Notes: a model not told the origin generated them from the sequence alone. 64,000 bases of DNA from Pyralis farinalis (GCA_947507595.1 OX382275.1:8033001-8097000); one strand, 5' to 3'. Shown: positions 1 to 11,083, counted from the stretch's first letter. A program made the numbers and translations.

Positions 1-464
1 CTCAGTTTCTAAGAGTCAAATCGAAATGATAAATAGCCTATATATTTCCGTATGTATATTACTGTTTAGTAGAGTAAATAAAATTACAAGTGAAATTACA
101 GTATAATTGAGAAGTAGAAGTATTAGAAAAAAATATTAGGGGCCGCAACGCTCGTGACACAGGCTAGGGGGGACCGTACCGTATCGTATCTTTTGTCACA
201 CCTTGATATATCGACGTATGTCACACAACGGACAGACACACATAGCGACAGTTTTTGATGTCGGTTGACGCATAACATTTAAGTAAGCACTTAGTTAAAG
301 TTAATCAGAGCGGCCGTGTCAGAAACCACACCTCTGTAGGTAATTATCCAATTAAGCTGATATTCCCACTCTTTTGAAACTTTTAGCAGTATGTGTGGAT
401 TTAATTACAGTACAATTAACTTATAAAGTTTTTTATGTTATGTACTTGCCTCCGGACTCAACGT
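1..464. other. Unassigned AT-rich sequence
   Basis: No coding pattern, tRNA-like promoter or recognised repeat was seen. It may be intron of the gene whose last exon starts at 2023, but nothing in the sequence proves this. Confidence 0.4.
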
Positions 465-665
465 CAGCTCCATCTAATACACCGCATGCAAATAACAACT
501 CCTTGTAGAGTTGTTGTGTTCCAGCGAGTGAGTGAGGTTATCAGTAAGTTCCTAAGAAATTGCTATGGTAGCAGCAGGGATGGCAACGCGCGAGCGATAC
601 GGCAACCACTTTAAATAAGGTGGACCGTATGCATGTATGCCTCCCGACGTTGTATATAATAAAAA
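465..665 (+). repeat. SINE-II fragment (5'-truncated)
   Basis: Matches the body and 3' tail of the complete SINE at 48688-49080: the AACAACTCC...GTTGTTGTGTTCC block, the GTGAGTGAGGT block, and the tail GTATGCATGTATGCCTCCCGACGT before an A-rich end. The tRNA-like head is missing. Heavily diverged, so an old insertion. Confidence 0.7.
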
Positions 666-683
666 CATGTAGTTATTTAGAAA

Positions 684-790
684 ACTCTTATTTTGAAGTT
701 TGAAGATATCTTGTTAATGGCAAACACTTGTACAGTGTTCCATTTCACAATGTTATTTGTTACTTATTTTTACCGACATCACTATGACAT
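684..790 (-). repeat. Penelope-like repeat fragment (hammerhead-type family)
   Basis: The reverse complement resembles the arms at 40880-40990 and 41623-41740: it has TGTCGGTAAAAATAAGTAAC, then a GTGAAATGGA block and a CTGTACAAGTGTTTG block. The hammerhead-like core seen in those copies is degraded here. Family assignment is inference. Confidence 0.45.
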
Positions 791-1139
791 TTTTAGTATA
801 TATGTAAAGGTTAAAACGTTAACCCTAATGTCTAACACTTTGCTGTCTATCAGTCCGAATGTCACATTTTTCTAAATCAAATAAACAAAATGAGTAACGT
901 ACCTGAAAGGGGCCATAAGTTGACGAACACTATATTTTTTTGTTCTGCCATGAATGATGTGGGACGTTATTCTCTGTATAAAGTGAGACTTTGTACTTTC
1001 ACCAGAGGGAGACTTTGTACAAAAGTCGTCTTCGTGAGTACTTCTGTCTCACCAATTGCTACCATCAAGCAGCTATATTTATAGCTGTGTTCCAGTATGA
1101 AGGAAGAGATATGGAATGAAACATTCTTAGGTTACAAGA

Positions 1140-1256
1140 TTGCCAGCGCGCGAGCACCATCCCCGTGGTGTTGCGAGCATCAATAGGCTGCGGTCACCGC
1201 TTACCATCTAATGTGGGCCGCATGCTTGTTTGCCAATCTAGTACCATAAAAAAAGT
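1140..1256 (+). mobile_element. Jockey-like LINE, 3' end only
   Basis: Matches the 3' terminus of the Jockey-like copy that ends at 60240: a GGTGTTGC block, then AATAGGCTGCGGTCACCGC, CTTACCATCTAATG, GCTTGTTTGCC and a run of A. Severe 5' truncation is typical of incomplete target-primed reverse transcription. Confidence 0.6.
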
Positions 1257-2022
1257 GAAGAATGTGTAATATTTTATCAATTTTTCTTCAAAAATAATGC
1301 ATATAAGGTTATGAATTTGTTACGGGGACTACTAAAACAAAACAAGAATTACTAATGTATCTGTGTTCCGTATAGACTTTAGGGAATCCAAGCAAAGCGA
1401 AGTCAGACTTGCAATTGACTTTTCTTCTTGACCTTCTCATTCTTTTGGAATTCGTTTTTGTACAGTAAGCGTTTGTAGTATATGTCCAAAAGTTGAAATT
1501 CTTCCCTTCTGAGTCTGAGATGCATCTTTATGAGTTTTAAAGAGAGTTTTAAATTTTGAACAGGATAAGTTTACGAGTACGCAAATAAAAAGGTGTATAT
1601 AATATTCTCTAACATCTGAATCAATTAAAATATTTTTATAGTGGTTATATCAAGACGTAATTTAACTAAAAACACTTGCATTTTTTTCACGTTATCAAAC
1701 AGGGAATTCTTGATACTCATTAATGGGTAATATACTACAGCCTAGTTTAATTTAAAAGTTAATGCTTACCTTTTCCAAAAAATGATTTTTGTCGAACACA
1801 GCCAAAACTCTTAGCGATCTCTGATAAACATCGACTTTGTATCTCGAGATATTTAGAGCAATTAAATATATCGTTGACGTTATTTCACAAAATTCTAAAT
1901 AGTACCATAACTACAGAAAATGAAAGACATTTAAAAATATATTTTCCCCCACACAAAATATCTGTAAATGTAGATCTTGAATATACATATATATTGACTA
2001 ACCCATTACATTTCTATTACAG
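1257..2022 (+). other. Probable intron end upstream of LRR exon
   Basis: No repeat or coding segment recognised. The 3' end carries a pyrimidine-rich stretch and a TTTCTATTACAG acceptor directly before the exon at 2023, so at least the end of this interval is probably intron. Confidence 0.5.
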
Positions 2023-2513
2023 GAAATAATCTCAGATGTGACTGTCGACTCTCCTGGATCCAAGTTCTCCGAAATGAAACAAAAAGTGAACCACTTCGAG
2101 CAGCATTAGACGCTGTTACTTGCGTTCTTGATTCTCAAGATAAAATCGAAAGCCAAACAAACGCGGTTAATGGATTAGATAATGATAAAGATGAAAAAAC
2201 TGGTCTCTTCGAAGTAGTATCGAACAGCGATATCTTCCAACAGGACAGTAACGATGACACCACATACGAAGATGCGAATCAAATTAAATATGAAGCATCA
2301 CTTGAACCAGTATTCAGTAATGAAATAGCAATTGTCAAAATTGCACCAGATGCGTTGCCTTGTCCTAGAGAACTAGTCCAAAATAGGGAAGATTCTCTAA
2401 TGCTTTCATCGAAAGATGAAAGTTATTGGTTACCTAGCTCAAGTTTTAAGGTTCTATCAAATTTAGCTTTAGTTTTAACGTTAGTGATGATTAGCGTGTT
2501 AAAATTATTTTAG
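2023..2513 (+). CDS. Terminal exon of a leucine-rich-repeat cell-surface protein
   Basis: This open exon follows a good splice acceptor (TTTCTATTACAG) and reads 162 codons to a TAG at 2511-2513; its first two bases complete a split codon, probably Gly. The protein starts NNLRCDCRLSWIQVLRNE, which matches the LRRCT cap that closes an LRR array (N-x-L-x-C-D-C-x-L-x-W), with a third Cys in VTCVLD at about residues 32-36. An acidic linker (residues 40-110) leads to a late Cys in LPCPREL. The last 20 residues (VLSNLALVLTLVMISVLKLF) are hydrophobic and end the protein with no cytoplasmic tail, as in GPI-anchored LRR adhesion proteins such as connectin and chaoptin. There is no ATG because earlier exons lie outside the window. 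Seen: frame, splice site, motifs. Inferred: GPI anchoring and a role in cell adhesion. Confidence 0.8.
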
Positions 2514-3130
2514 GTCATAGGCTTATGGGACTTCGTGTGGTTAAGTGAATTTTATACGATCTATTACTTTTGTACTCTGCTTGCTTTTTAGATTGTAAGA
2601 GAAAAGACTGGTTAAGATATTTAATTAAATTATTTGGTAGAGATGGTGATAATTACAGTCGTAATATTCAGTGTTATTATTCTGGTAACAATTGGCAGAA
2701 TTATTCGGAATGGCTGCGAAGCTGTTAAGAATCCGTATACTGCTACCGAATGAAACAACAAAATGATACTGCCAATAACTTAAATTCACCGATATACCTT
2801 TGGCAAATATCCAACTTGTTGAATAATTTGCTGTGATTTGAAAGTTTCCAAGTTTTGCATTCATATTTTGTAGTCATTATTAATATTTTATCATCAATGT
2901 TATCTACGAGTATATTTATTTTTCTCCCCAAATTTGTGTCATATTGCCAACAATATATATTGGATACATTATGGTGATAATGTTATTGTAATTTTTAAAT
3001 TTTAATTTTGATACATTATTGCAGTCATATTTATGTATACGTCATAATTTAATAATCAGAACTGCATATTATTTTGTTTAATCAGTCGCAAAAACATTTT
3101 TTTTATCATCGATAGTTTTTATCTAGTTTT
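2514..3130. other. Probable 3' UTR and flanking AT-rich sequence
   Basis: Follows the stop codon of the LRR exon. Very AT-rich, without a convincing AATAAA near the stop. Short antisense open frames here lack coding character. Confidence 0.4.
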
Positions 3131-3167
3131 GTCCAGATATTTCTTTACTGAGATATCTGGACAGTGG

Positions 3168-3530
3168 ACCGGAGCAGTTGTAGCCTAGTGGATAGAGAAC
3201 CAATTTATTAACCGACTGGTCCCTGGTTCAAATCTTGGCATAGGTGTGTGTGATATTAAATTCCTGTTTCCGGCTTTATGTACATATTCGTGATTATCAC
3301 TTGCTTGGCGGTGAAGGAAAACATCGTGAAGAAATCCAAGAAATTATATTTCGAAAGACTTAAGATAAGACCTGATTTTCCCTCTATACTATGGAGGTGT
3401 GGCAGATGTCGCTCCTTGTCAAAATTAATATCTTCCCCAAATCCTTAGGCTTAGGTAGAAGACCTCGCCTAATATAATGCATAATCCTAATGGATTAGGA
3501 AAAGAGTTAACACTAGGAAGAAGAATTTTG
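3168..3530 (+). repeat. SINE-III, tRNA-derived
   Basis: An A-box-like TAGCCTAGTGGAT lies at 3181 and a B-box-like GGTTCAAATCT at 3225, the internal RNA polymerase III promoter of a tRNA-headed SINE. The body has GGAAAACATCGTGAAGAAA, a motif common in lepidopteran SINEs, and a tail around TAATGGATTAGGAAAAGAG followed by GAAGAAG. A second copy with an internal deletion lies at 24708-24940. A 10-bp palindrome (3131-3162) sits just upstream. Confidence 0.75.
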
Positions 3531-4151
3531 GTATAAGATATATATCACAAAAATACTTAACACTGAGTTTTTGAAATATCAGGGTGGTCCGTTAATTAAT
3601 TCTACTGGAATGTTAGAGTCTCTTTAAATTTCTTAGACCCAGTTTAGGCTGAGCAGTGTTATCTCAGTGAGTTAGTCAAATATTACGTTAACCATCCTGT
3701 TCAGGTTATTCTAAGCTCTATAATATTAACTTGTAACAAAATTGCAGTGCAACAGTTCATTTACATATTATACCGCTATTAACAACTTAAAATTTACCTT
3801 CAAACTAATCTTCTATCAAAACTTTCAAGGAATGTTACCAATGAGCCTATTTTGTATAAAACTAAGTTTGAGTAAGAGATGTAAATACAAAGTTGTGAAA
3901 TTTAGCGTAATGTAAGTACTTATTAATAAAATTTTGAAAGTATGAAAAGAATTTTATTACTAATATGGTTACTCCTATTTTGTTATAGAGCGTTGTGAGA
4001 GTTAAAACTCAAACGTATCAAGACACAGGTAACAGAGTGGAGACTATAAGCAACAGAGAGTAGATACGTTTAATAGCGTATGGTGATGACGATGGTGATC
4101 AGTACTAATTCGAGGTAATTCCGTCAATATCTTTTGGAGTGTTTATTTTAT
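3531..4151. other. Unassigned AT-rich sequence
   Basis: No supported feature seen. Confidence 0.4.
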
Positions 4152-4262
4152 TATATAACGTCGAGAGGCATAAAAGCATACGCTCACCTGATGTGAAGTA
4201 GTGCAGTAGCTTATGAACCCTTGCAATACAGGGAAGGTTCATAACACAATTCCTTAGAAGCC
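4152..4262 (-). repeat. SINE-II fragment
   Basis: Reverse-strand match to the SINE-II 3' tail: AGAGGCATAAAAGCATACG, CTCACCTGATGTGAAG and a diverged GTAGC-TTATGAAC block. The head is missing. Confidence 0.55.
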
Positions 4263-6544
4263 GAAATGTGAATGGGCAATATTTATCCTCATGTGAATGT
4301 TACGATCCTTTACCGTAGCCAATGAATACTAGCTAAATAGGAAGTATCGCATACAACTTCACAAGTGCTTGCTGGTGAATGTACCGACATGTTAGGATGT
4401 GTGATTTTTTTAAAAAGAAAGATGCATACAGATAATGACAGAAGGGCGTTTTTCGCTTAGATAAGCGGGTTAGGCCATCACCGATCCACTCCTGTCGGTG
4501 CGAAGCCAAGTCCATGCGACGGTAAGGGTCGCCGTCTACCACACTATGCTTACCCCGCTGGGTCGAGGAGGGCTGGGTGCCGTATAGGCATATAGAATGT
4601 GAATTAAAAGACAAGATGAATGATGCTTTATGTGTGTCAAAGACTAAGTGGAATGGAAGTGACAGCGAAGATCTTTCCGGTAGCATGATGACTCTGTGGT
4701 TCGGGATGAACTACGACGGTAATGCCAGCGATAGCATAATTATGTGTCGTGCTCAAAGCCTCTGGTATGAAAGATTACAGCTTAGTATTTCGAAGTATTT
4801 TCTGGGCTAGAATAAAACTAGGGATTACGTAAGTTTTTTTTTTTTTTTGGTTTGAGTATAGGCTCCAATGAGCTCAACCAATTTCCAGGAGCTCGAGAAG
4901 CTTTGGGAGATAAGGGACATTTTCTATTTGCTGAAGGGAATGAACGGATTATGTGTGGCGATCTGAATAGATGGGTTGGAACCAAGCGAAATAGTAACGA
5001 GGATGTGTTCGGTAAACACGGAGCTAAGAGAGAGAACGATGCGGGTAAGTTACTTTTAGACGTATGTATGAAAAGAAACCTCCTGGTGTCGAATACGTTA
5101 TTCTATCACAATGATATTCATATATGTACATGGAAATGTAATGAACAGAAAAGGGTGATTGATTTGATTTGGATAGATGGTCTGTTCAGTATCTGGTCAT
5201 AATCCTACTTGTGGGCATTTTCAAGAAGTGGAGGCACTGGTGAGTTCGTATTCCTTTCGGAGAACATGAAAGAATGAGAAGTGAAAAATTAAGTATCATC
5301 TTTTATTTTTTAAATTCTTATTCTTTCATGAGTAGACCAATGTTGGAAAGCTCTGAAAAATGTATGGTGGATAAAGCTGTGGAAGCATGCGGTGATGCGT
5401 GGTGGGTTCTGTGGCAAGCAACAGGAAAGGGTGGCTTGGAAAGATAGATTTTGGAGAGAGGTAAAGAAGTCTAGGGGTGTTTCGTCAGCATCGAGAATGG
5501 ACAATATAAAGTCTAAAACTGTTGGCAGAACGGTGAAGTGAATATTTTAGAGAAATGTCACGTACGCTGATACTGGGAATGAGTCTGTGACTGACCCGGC
5601 AGTGACAGCGTATCATGATGACATTATCATAGATCGATACGAAGTTTAAAAATGAACAGTCAACGGGTATCGATGTGGTTACAGCTGAGATGATCACACC
5701 AGGTGGTACCTACATTCCGGCCGGTTCTGATTTTTCAGCAATTTATGATGGAAATTCGATGTCTGACATCAATATTGCTAATATTGATAGTTGTCACTAT
5801 TATTATAGTTACGGGACTTACTGTCATCCCATTACCACGGCGTCTGCTTCGTCGCCGAAATTTTGGGGAAATATAAAAACAAATCGCGGTAAGTTCCGTA
5901 CTTACAATAATAGTGTAAAAACCGTGAAAGTTTAAAATTACACATTGACAGTTGTCTTCAGAGAATAAGAAATATTAATGTAGGATTGCAAATGGGTGTA
6001 TCTGTGATGAACTCTCTGCTTTATATAGATGATGCGATATTAATAACGGACTCACGATCCGAACTCCAAACACTAGTTATAACAATGAAAGATGATTGTA
6101 TGAAGAATGGCTTACAATTGAATGCGAAGAAAATCAAGATGAAGGTATTTAAAAGAGAGGAAACCAATGCGAATTTGAGGATTATGGTTAATGTGATGAT
6201 GTAGTGTTGAAACAAGTGGATGAGATTATATATCTAGAAAGCGCTTCTAGCAGGAATGAAAGGTATACCGCTGATGTGTGGATGTGAGAAGACGAGTGAG
6301 TGCAAGGAATAGTATGAATGGAGCATTTAATAAATTTCAAGGCAGACGAAATCTAACCTAGAAGGCACAGCTCGCTGTTTACAACGCGGTGCTAATCCCT
6401 ACACAAATTTCTGAAAGTGAAAGTTGGGTATGGCAGTGAGAATATGAAAGTTGAATTATTTCGGTCGAGATGTAGCGTAACGTTTGCTGACTGAGGATGT
6501 AAGAAAGAGAGTTGCTCTGAAAAAGAGTGTCGGTGTTAAGATAA

Positions 6545-6924
6545 AAACCTCTTCACGCCTTTCTTGAAGAACCCCATGCCGAAGTCCCTTGGGAAGCCTC
6601 GGATGTGAGTTTATTCCACAACTTGAGAGTTCTCAGAAGAAAACTTGGGAGTTCTCTGAAACCGCACCGTATGCGACCATTGTGATTCCAGCGTGTGAGG
6701 GTCAACTTCCCGCCGTCAGCGAGCGGTGCAGTAAAACAATGCTGCCGGAATCAGATCGAACAATTCTTTAGAACACAATGCGTCGCACAATCGGTAGAAC
6801 ACACAAAGGTAGGCAAAATCTCTTCTTAAACTTAAGGATGCAATACCGTGTGTAAGCTTAAGATCGTCAACAATTCTTACACTTCGTCTCTGAACCGAAT
6901 CAGACGGTCCAAGGACCAATATGG
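6545..6924 (-). mobile_element. Jockey-like LINE fragment nested in RTE copy
   Basis: Antisense match to the C-terminal region of the Jockey-like family (compare 59690-60130): the reverse strand reads LRRDFAYLCVFYRL and related blocks. It lies between direct repeats TAAGATAA at 6537-6544 and 6925-6932, which is the expected target-site duplication. It lacks both the 5' part and the normal 3' terminus. Confidence 0.75.
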
Positions 6925-7132
6925 TAAGATAATATAAAGTAAAATGCATGTGGAATGCAGGATAAAATAATGACGAAATATATAATATAATGCGAAAATG
7001 GAAGAATGCAGGAGCCAAGAAACATGAAAAGTCATCTATCATGACAAAATTGGTCTTGTTTTTTCAGAAGGTGATATCAGGAGTCCTAAGAACCGGCAAG
7101 TGTACATGATGAGAGCCGTGAATATTAAAATA

Positions 7133-7416
7133 TCGGCCAAGTGCGAGTCGGACTCGCACATGAAGGGTATCATTATCGATAAAAATGCAAAAAAATCACG
7201 TTTGTTGTATGGGAGCCCCCTTAAATATTCATTTTATTCTATTTTTTATTATTTGTTGTTATAGCGGCAATAGAAATACATCATCTGTGAAAATTTCAAC
7301 TGTCTAACTATCACGGTTCATGAGATACAGCCTGGTGACAGACGGACGGACGGACGGACAGCGGAGCCTCAGTAATAGGGTTCCGTTTTACCCTTTGGGT
7401 ACGGAACCCTAAAAAA
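7133..7416 (+). repeat. GTCGGACTC interspersed repeat, copy 1
   Basis: Starts with GGCCAAGTGCGAGTCGGACTC, a near-palindrome. It continues through a TTGTTGTATGGGAGCCCCC block, CATCATCTGTGAAAATTTC, a GACG/GGAC tetranucleotide run, and ends GGGTACGGAACCCTAAAA. Noncoding and very frequent in moth genomes. Inserted in the RTE tail head-to-tail with copy 2. Confidence 0.85.
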
Positions 7417-7709
7417 TTGGCCAAGTGCGAGTCGGACTCGCGCACGAAGGGTTCCGTACCATTATCTATAAAAACGACTAAAAAATCACGTTTGTTGTAT
7501 GGGAGCCCCCTTAAATATTTATTTTATTTTATTTTTTAGTATTTGTTGTTATAGCGGCAATAGAAATACATCATCTGTGAAAATTTCAACTGTCTAACTA
7601 TCACGGTTCATGAGATACAGCCTGGTGACAGACGGACGGACGGACGGACGGACAGCGGAGCCTCAGTAATAGGGTTCCGTTTTACCCTTTGGGTACGGAA
7701 CCCTAAAAA
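7417..7709 (+). repeat. GTCGGACTC interspersed repeat, copy 2
   Basis: Same structure as the copy ending at 7416 and begins with no spacer after it. The GACG run has one more unit. The RTE tail resumes immediately after its terminal A-run. Confidence 0.85.
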
Positions 7710-7828
7710 CGAGCAAGGTGTGTAAGGACCGCATCTTATGGCGTTAGGTTCTTCCTGTCTACCCCGCAAGGGACTGGCGTGCAGATATACATACATTATA
7801 AAGACAAAATGTTGGTTAATATAAAAAA

Positions 7829-8112
7829 TCGGCCAAGTGCGAGTCGGACTCGCGCACGAAGAGGTCCGTACCATTATTTATAAAAAAGGCAAAAATATCA
7901 CGTTTGTTGTATGGGAGCCCCCTTAAATATTTATTTTATTATATTTTTTAGTATTTGTTGTTATAGCGGCAACAGAAATACATCATCTGTGAAAATTTCA
8001 ACTGTCTAACTATCACGGTTCATGAGATACAGCCTGGTGACAGACGGACGGACGGACAGCGGAGCCTCAGTAATAGGGTTCCGTTTTACCCTTTGGGTAC
8101 GGAACCCTACAA
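7829..8112 (+). repeat. GTCGGACTC interspersed repeat, copy 3
   Basis: Third full copy in the same orientation, about 120 bp after copy 2 and just beyond the 3' end of the RTE-like element. Confidence 0.85.
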
Positions 8113-8183
8113 AGAAAACGAAACTTAGTAGAAATTAATAAAATATAATAAAAGTTAATGTAAAAAGTATCAAAGTGCCCACG

Positions 8184-8221
8184 ATGGCCCAATGACAAAT
8201 AAAGATTTTTCATTGGGCCAT
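8184..8221. repeat. Short palindrome (12-bp arms)
   Basis: ATGGCCCAATGA at 8184-8195 is repeated in inverse at 8210-8221 around a 14-nt loop. Confidence 0.8.
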
Positions 8222-9300
8222 TGTGACTTTAGAAAGTTGCACGGACGGATAAATGAAGGTATAACAAATTGATACTGTTATAAATAAAATTAAAGGCATA
8301 AATTAATATTGTATAGTATTTGTAATTCGTATTATTAAAATTGTCTTACAATTAAAACCTTATTAATGCCACAATACTGTGAGAGTATTATTACATTATA
8401 ACAAACTTGTCTACATCATTAATATAATTGAAATTTAGCATTACGTATATTATTTTCTTAAATTAATTAGTCTCGTTGTTCTGTCTGTGTTGTTAAAGGT
8501 GTATTTTTTCCATATGCTTTTAAGCTTCCCGAGGTTGTATTAAAAAAATGGATGCTACAAGACCGAGTAATTAATATTAGAAAGTCACTGGATGTTAATT
8601 ACGAATACATTCAGATCAAAAGAAACAATTTTGGTATTGGATAGAAATCGAATCAATACGAGCTGAACGTTGATAAACAGAGGCGTGTAATTTCTTAGAG
8701 GACAAAATAGAATCCAGAACTATTCGGGAGTTCAGAAGTTCCCAATAACGAAATTACGCTACAGTTTGTTACCTACGGAAACTTGAGACTGGAGCGAGCT
8801 TACACGTGTTTTAGTTAACTTGGTTGAGTTCCAATGAGTTACTTAATAGATAGTTAATATTATATACCTTATGTAAGTATTTATTTTACCTTGCGGATTT
8901 TTCGATACACGTTTGGAAATTAGTTTGTTTTTCTGGACTACTGCGGTTTCTTTACTTGCCTTCAACCAGGTAGTCTAGACAAGTTCACTATAATAAGCAA
9001 AGCAAAAGAAAAAAGATCACATGACAGATCAGTTATCCATAGGTATGTCTTAGTCATTGTCCTCAGTAGTCTCTCTGCAACAACTTACCCAAGACAAACC
9101 GAAAACCAAACAAGGCGGAAAGAGATAACCTGCAAAGCAAATGTGTTTTACGATTATTATTATTAAAAAATGTACAAAAAATGATATGTATCCAAAGTTT
9201 TAATTGTATGTAGTCTATTATACCAATGAGTATTTTGAATGTAAATGTAACCGTAACTTCCAAATTGATCGCAGTATATTTCAAATAATAACATATTACA
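8222..9300. other. Unassigned AT-rich sequence
   Basis: No supported feature; a weak antisense open frame at 9063-9284 has no coding signature. Confidence 0.4.
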
Positions 9301-9432
9301 TGTAGTATTGTCTTAGGTTGTCGCGATTGTTACACATTGGAGTCGTCGCTGCAAAGCGTTCGAAACGCCAGTTTCAACAAAATAAATATAACACGCGATA
9401 CTTCCGTTAAAAATTGTTTAATTCAATATTAA
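9301..9432 (-). repeat. Penelope-like repeat (GCGTTCGAAAC family), fragment
   Basis: Shares ATTGTCTTAGGTT, CGCGATTGTTACACATTG, GCTGCAAAGCGTTCGAAACG, GTTTCAACAAAATAAAT and CGCGATACTTCCGTTAAAAA with copies at 24232-24571 and 35869-36077. The CGAAAC box and preceding stem resemble the 3' half of a hammerhead ribozyme. Strand is given relative to the copy at 35869-36077. Confidence 0.5.
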
Positions 9433-9544
9433 ATGTATATACGATGAATAATAAAATGAAAAAAATAACTAATTATGTTTTAGTTTTTAATTCATTTCTT
9501 TTTTTCATTCAGTTTTTAATTCATACGGCATAAAATAAAGATTA

Positions 9545-9660
9545 AATATAAAAATCATTTCTTTGCCATTAGGCCCTCACGGGCACTTAGACACATTTTA
9601 CATTCTTTAAATCAGATCATATTGTATCTTATTAATTTTTCAAAGCTTTAATCTCTCTTT
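9545..9660 (-). repeat. LINE 3'-tail repeat
   Basis: Contains AAAAATCATTTCTTTGCC, a GGGCACTTAGACACATTTTAC block and TCTCTCTTTTTTAATCTACC, shared with 31195-31395 and more weakly 53862-54060. On the reverse strand it ends in an AT-rich tail, as expected of a LINE 3' UTR. Confidence 0.5.
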
Positions 9661-9735
9661 TTTAATCTACCAGGGACAGTCGGGGCAGTACAGGCTCTGT
9701 ACTGCCCCGACTGTCCCTGGTAGATTAAAAAAGAG
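9655..9735. repeat. Perfect palindrome, 39-bp arms, 3-nt loop
   Basis: Arms at 9655-9693 and 9697-9735 are exact reverse complements around the loop GCT. The left arm starts in the LINE-tail repeat (TTTTTTAATCTACCAG); the right end abuts a Jockey-like coding fragment. It therefore sits exactly on a junction between two unrelated elements. Confidence 0.95.
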
Positions 9736-10760
9736 TACTATTATATTAGTAGTACAGTAACTGCCTTCTACCACGGCTACTATGCATCTGCTGGATAAGA
9801 AGCTGGCAACCCATTTGTACAAACCCTCGGGCAGCCTGTATGATGGTAACTTCGATAGAACACCCCATTGCCAGACACGATCAAAAGCCTTCGCCATATC
9901 TAGGCTGAAAGCCAATGCCTTACCTTGACTCTCAATCGTGGAACCCGTGTGTGTTATATACACTAAAAGATCAACAGTTGAACGACCGTGATGGAAGTCG
10001 TATTGACGGTCACTGATCAAATGGTGATCCTCTAGGTATGCCAGGAGTCGTGTGTTTATCACACGCTCAATCACCGAGAAGGGAGGTTATGGCAATAGGC
10101 CTGTAATTCGATGGATCTGATCCATCACATTTTTTGGGCACTGGATGCACATTGGCGATCTTCCATGAAGACAGGACTTGCCCAGTGGAGTACAAAAGCA
10201 CGAAAAGACACGTTAGAATAGAACACAACTGAAGAGCTCACAACTTTAGCACCTGCTGGTATGCCATCTGGCTCACTCGACTTATGAATATCGAGAGAGT
10301 AACGCCCGCCGATATCTCGCTGGGTATTGAGATTTTCGGCAATGAGATACCGCACCTCGGAATGGTGGGTGTCACAGCTCCTCCGTCATTCAAAGTCAAG
10401 TTAGAGGCAAAGTTTACACAGTAAATCAGCTTTCTCTTTAGCACTATAGGTCAGATTGTCATACGATTTCTGCAATGGTGGCATGGACAATTGACAAAAG
10501 TTTCCCTCGGCAGCTCTAGCCCGCGACCAGAAAGCAAGGTTCCCAGAGGGAAGGCTTATTAGCCGCTCGCCAACTCTGTCGACGAAATCTAATTTGCTCT
10601 AGTAATCGCCCTCTTACTAGATCTCGAGGCAGCATTCAGTTTCCGTTTCAAAACAGCCACATATGGATCTCCTTTAGCACGCGCCTTGGTTTAAGCGTCG
10701 TAAGCAGCCGGCTAAAGAAAATTGGCTTTCTTATAATCTCAATTAAACCACGGCCGCTTT
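9736..10760 (-). mobile_element. Jockey-like LINE fragment (linker and N-terminal RT)
   Basis: The reverse strand encodes MIERVINTRLLAYLEDHHL, GFRHGRST-like YDFHHGRST, then SLDMAKAFDRVW (RT motif A) and PEGLYKWVASFLSSRCI, matching 58840-59170 of the copy at 56890-60245. Further 5' (10100-10760) are frames matching its pre-RT linker, including a PWFN block. Frameshifts and the break at 9735 show it is dead. Confidence 0.8.
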
Positions 10761-10789
10761 TACTAGTCTACCAAACCAATGTACCGACA

Positions 10790-11080
10790 TACGTAATCTA
10801 TTCCTGCTTCTAAGATTTATACTAAATCTAAGTAATTCCCTGGAGCCCATTTTATAAATAGAGGGGATAGCTCACTTTTGTAATATGAAAATAGTTGCTG
10901 CAAATCACTTTTTCACCAGACGTGAATAATGGAATTAATTTACTAAATTTCATCAAATCTGGGAATACACCCATATCTATACATTGAATAAACATAAGTG
11001 TCAAGTGTGGAGCTATTGACACAACAATAGAATAAAATACTTTTATAGACATTTCCCAAGTATTAGCTGAGTTCAATGTT
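10790..11080 (-). mobile_element. CR1/Rex-like LINE fragment (family D)
   Basis: The reverse strand reads LNSANTWEMSIKVFYSIV...MGVFPDLMKFSKLIPLF, the segment just before the RT palm of CR1-group LINEs. At 10795-10880 it joins a stretch matching the C-terminal part of the copy at 31490-31880, so most of the RT has been deleted. Confidence 0.6.
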
Positions 11081-11083
11081 TAA

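Larger units (their letters stand above)
4440..7795 (+). mobile_element. RTE-like LINE, decayed near-complete copy with nested insertions
   Basis: A degraded non-LTR retrotransposon. The endonuclease half covers about 4560-5200: VSKTKWNGS (usual Glu replaced by Lys), GDLNRWVGTKRNSNEDVFGK and RNLLVSNTLF...ICTW are recognisable APE-endonuclease motifs. The reverse-transcriptase half covers about 5940-6540 (LLYIDDAILITDS for the YADD box, then LQLNAKK). After a Jockey insertion at 6545-6924 the C-terminal tail resumes at about 6935; two tandem repeats at 7133-7709 interrupt it again and the last codons (VCKDRILWR, then YPARDW) lie at about 7715-7790. Many frameshifts and stops, so dead. The open frame at 5675-5935 between the domains matches no motif I know and may be another insert. 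Confidence 0.75.

Noticed and set aside
5675..5935. 86-codon open frame between EN and RT of the RTE copy
   Set aside because: Not matched to RTE protein or any known domain; probably an unrelated insert, with no evidence of a gene.
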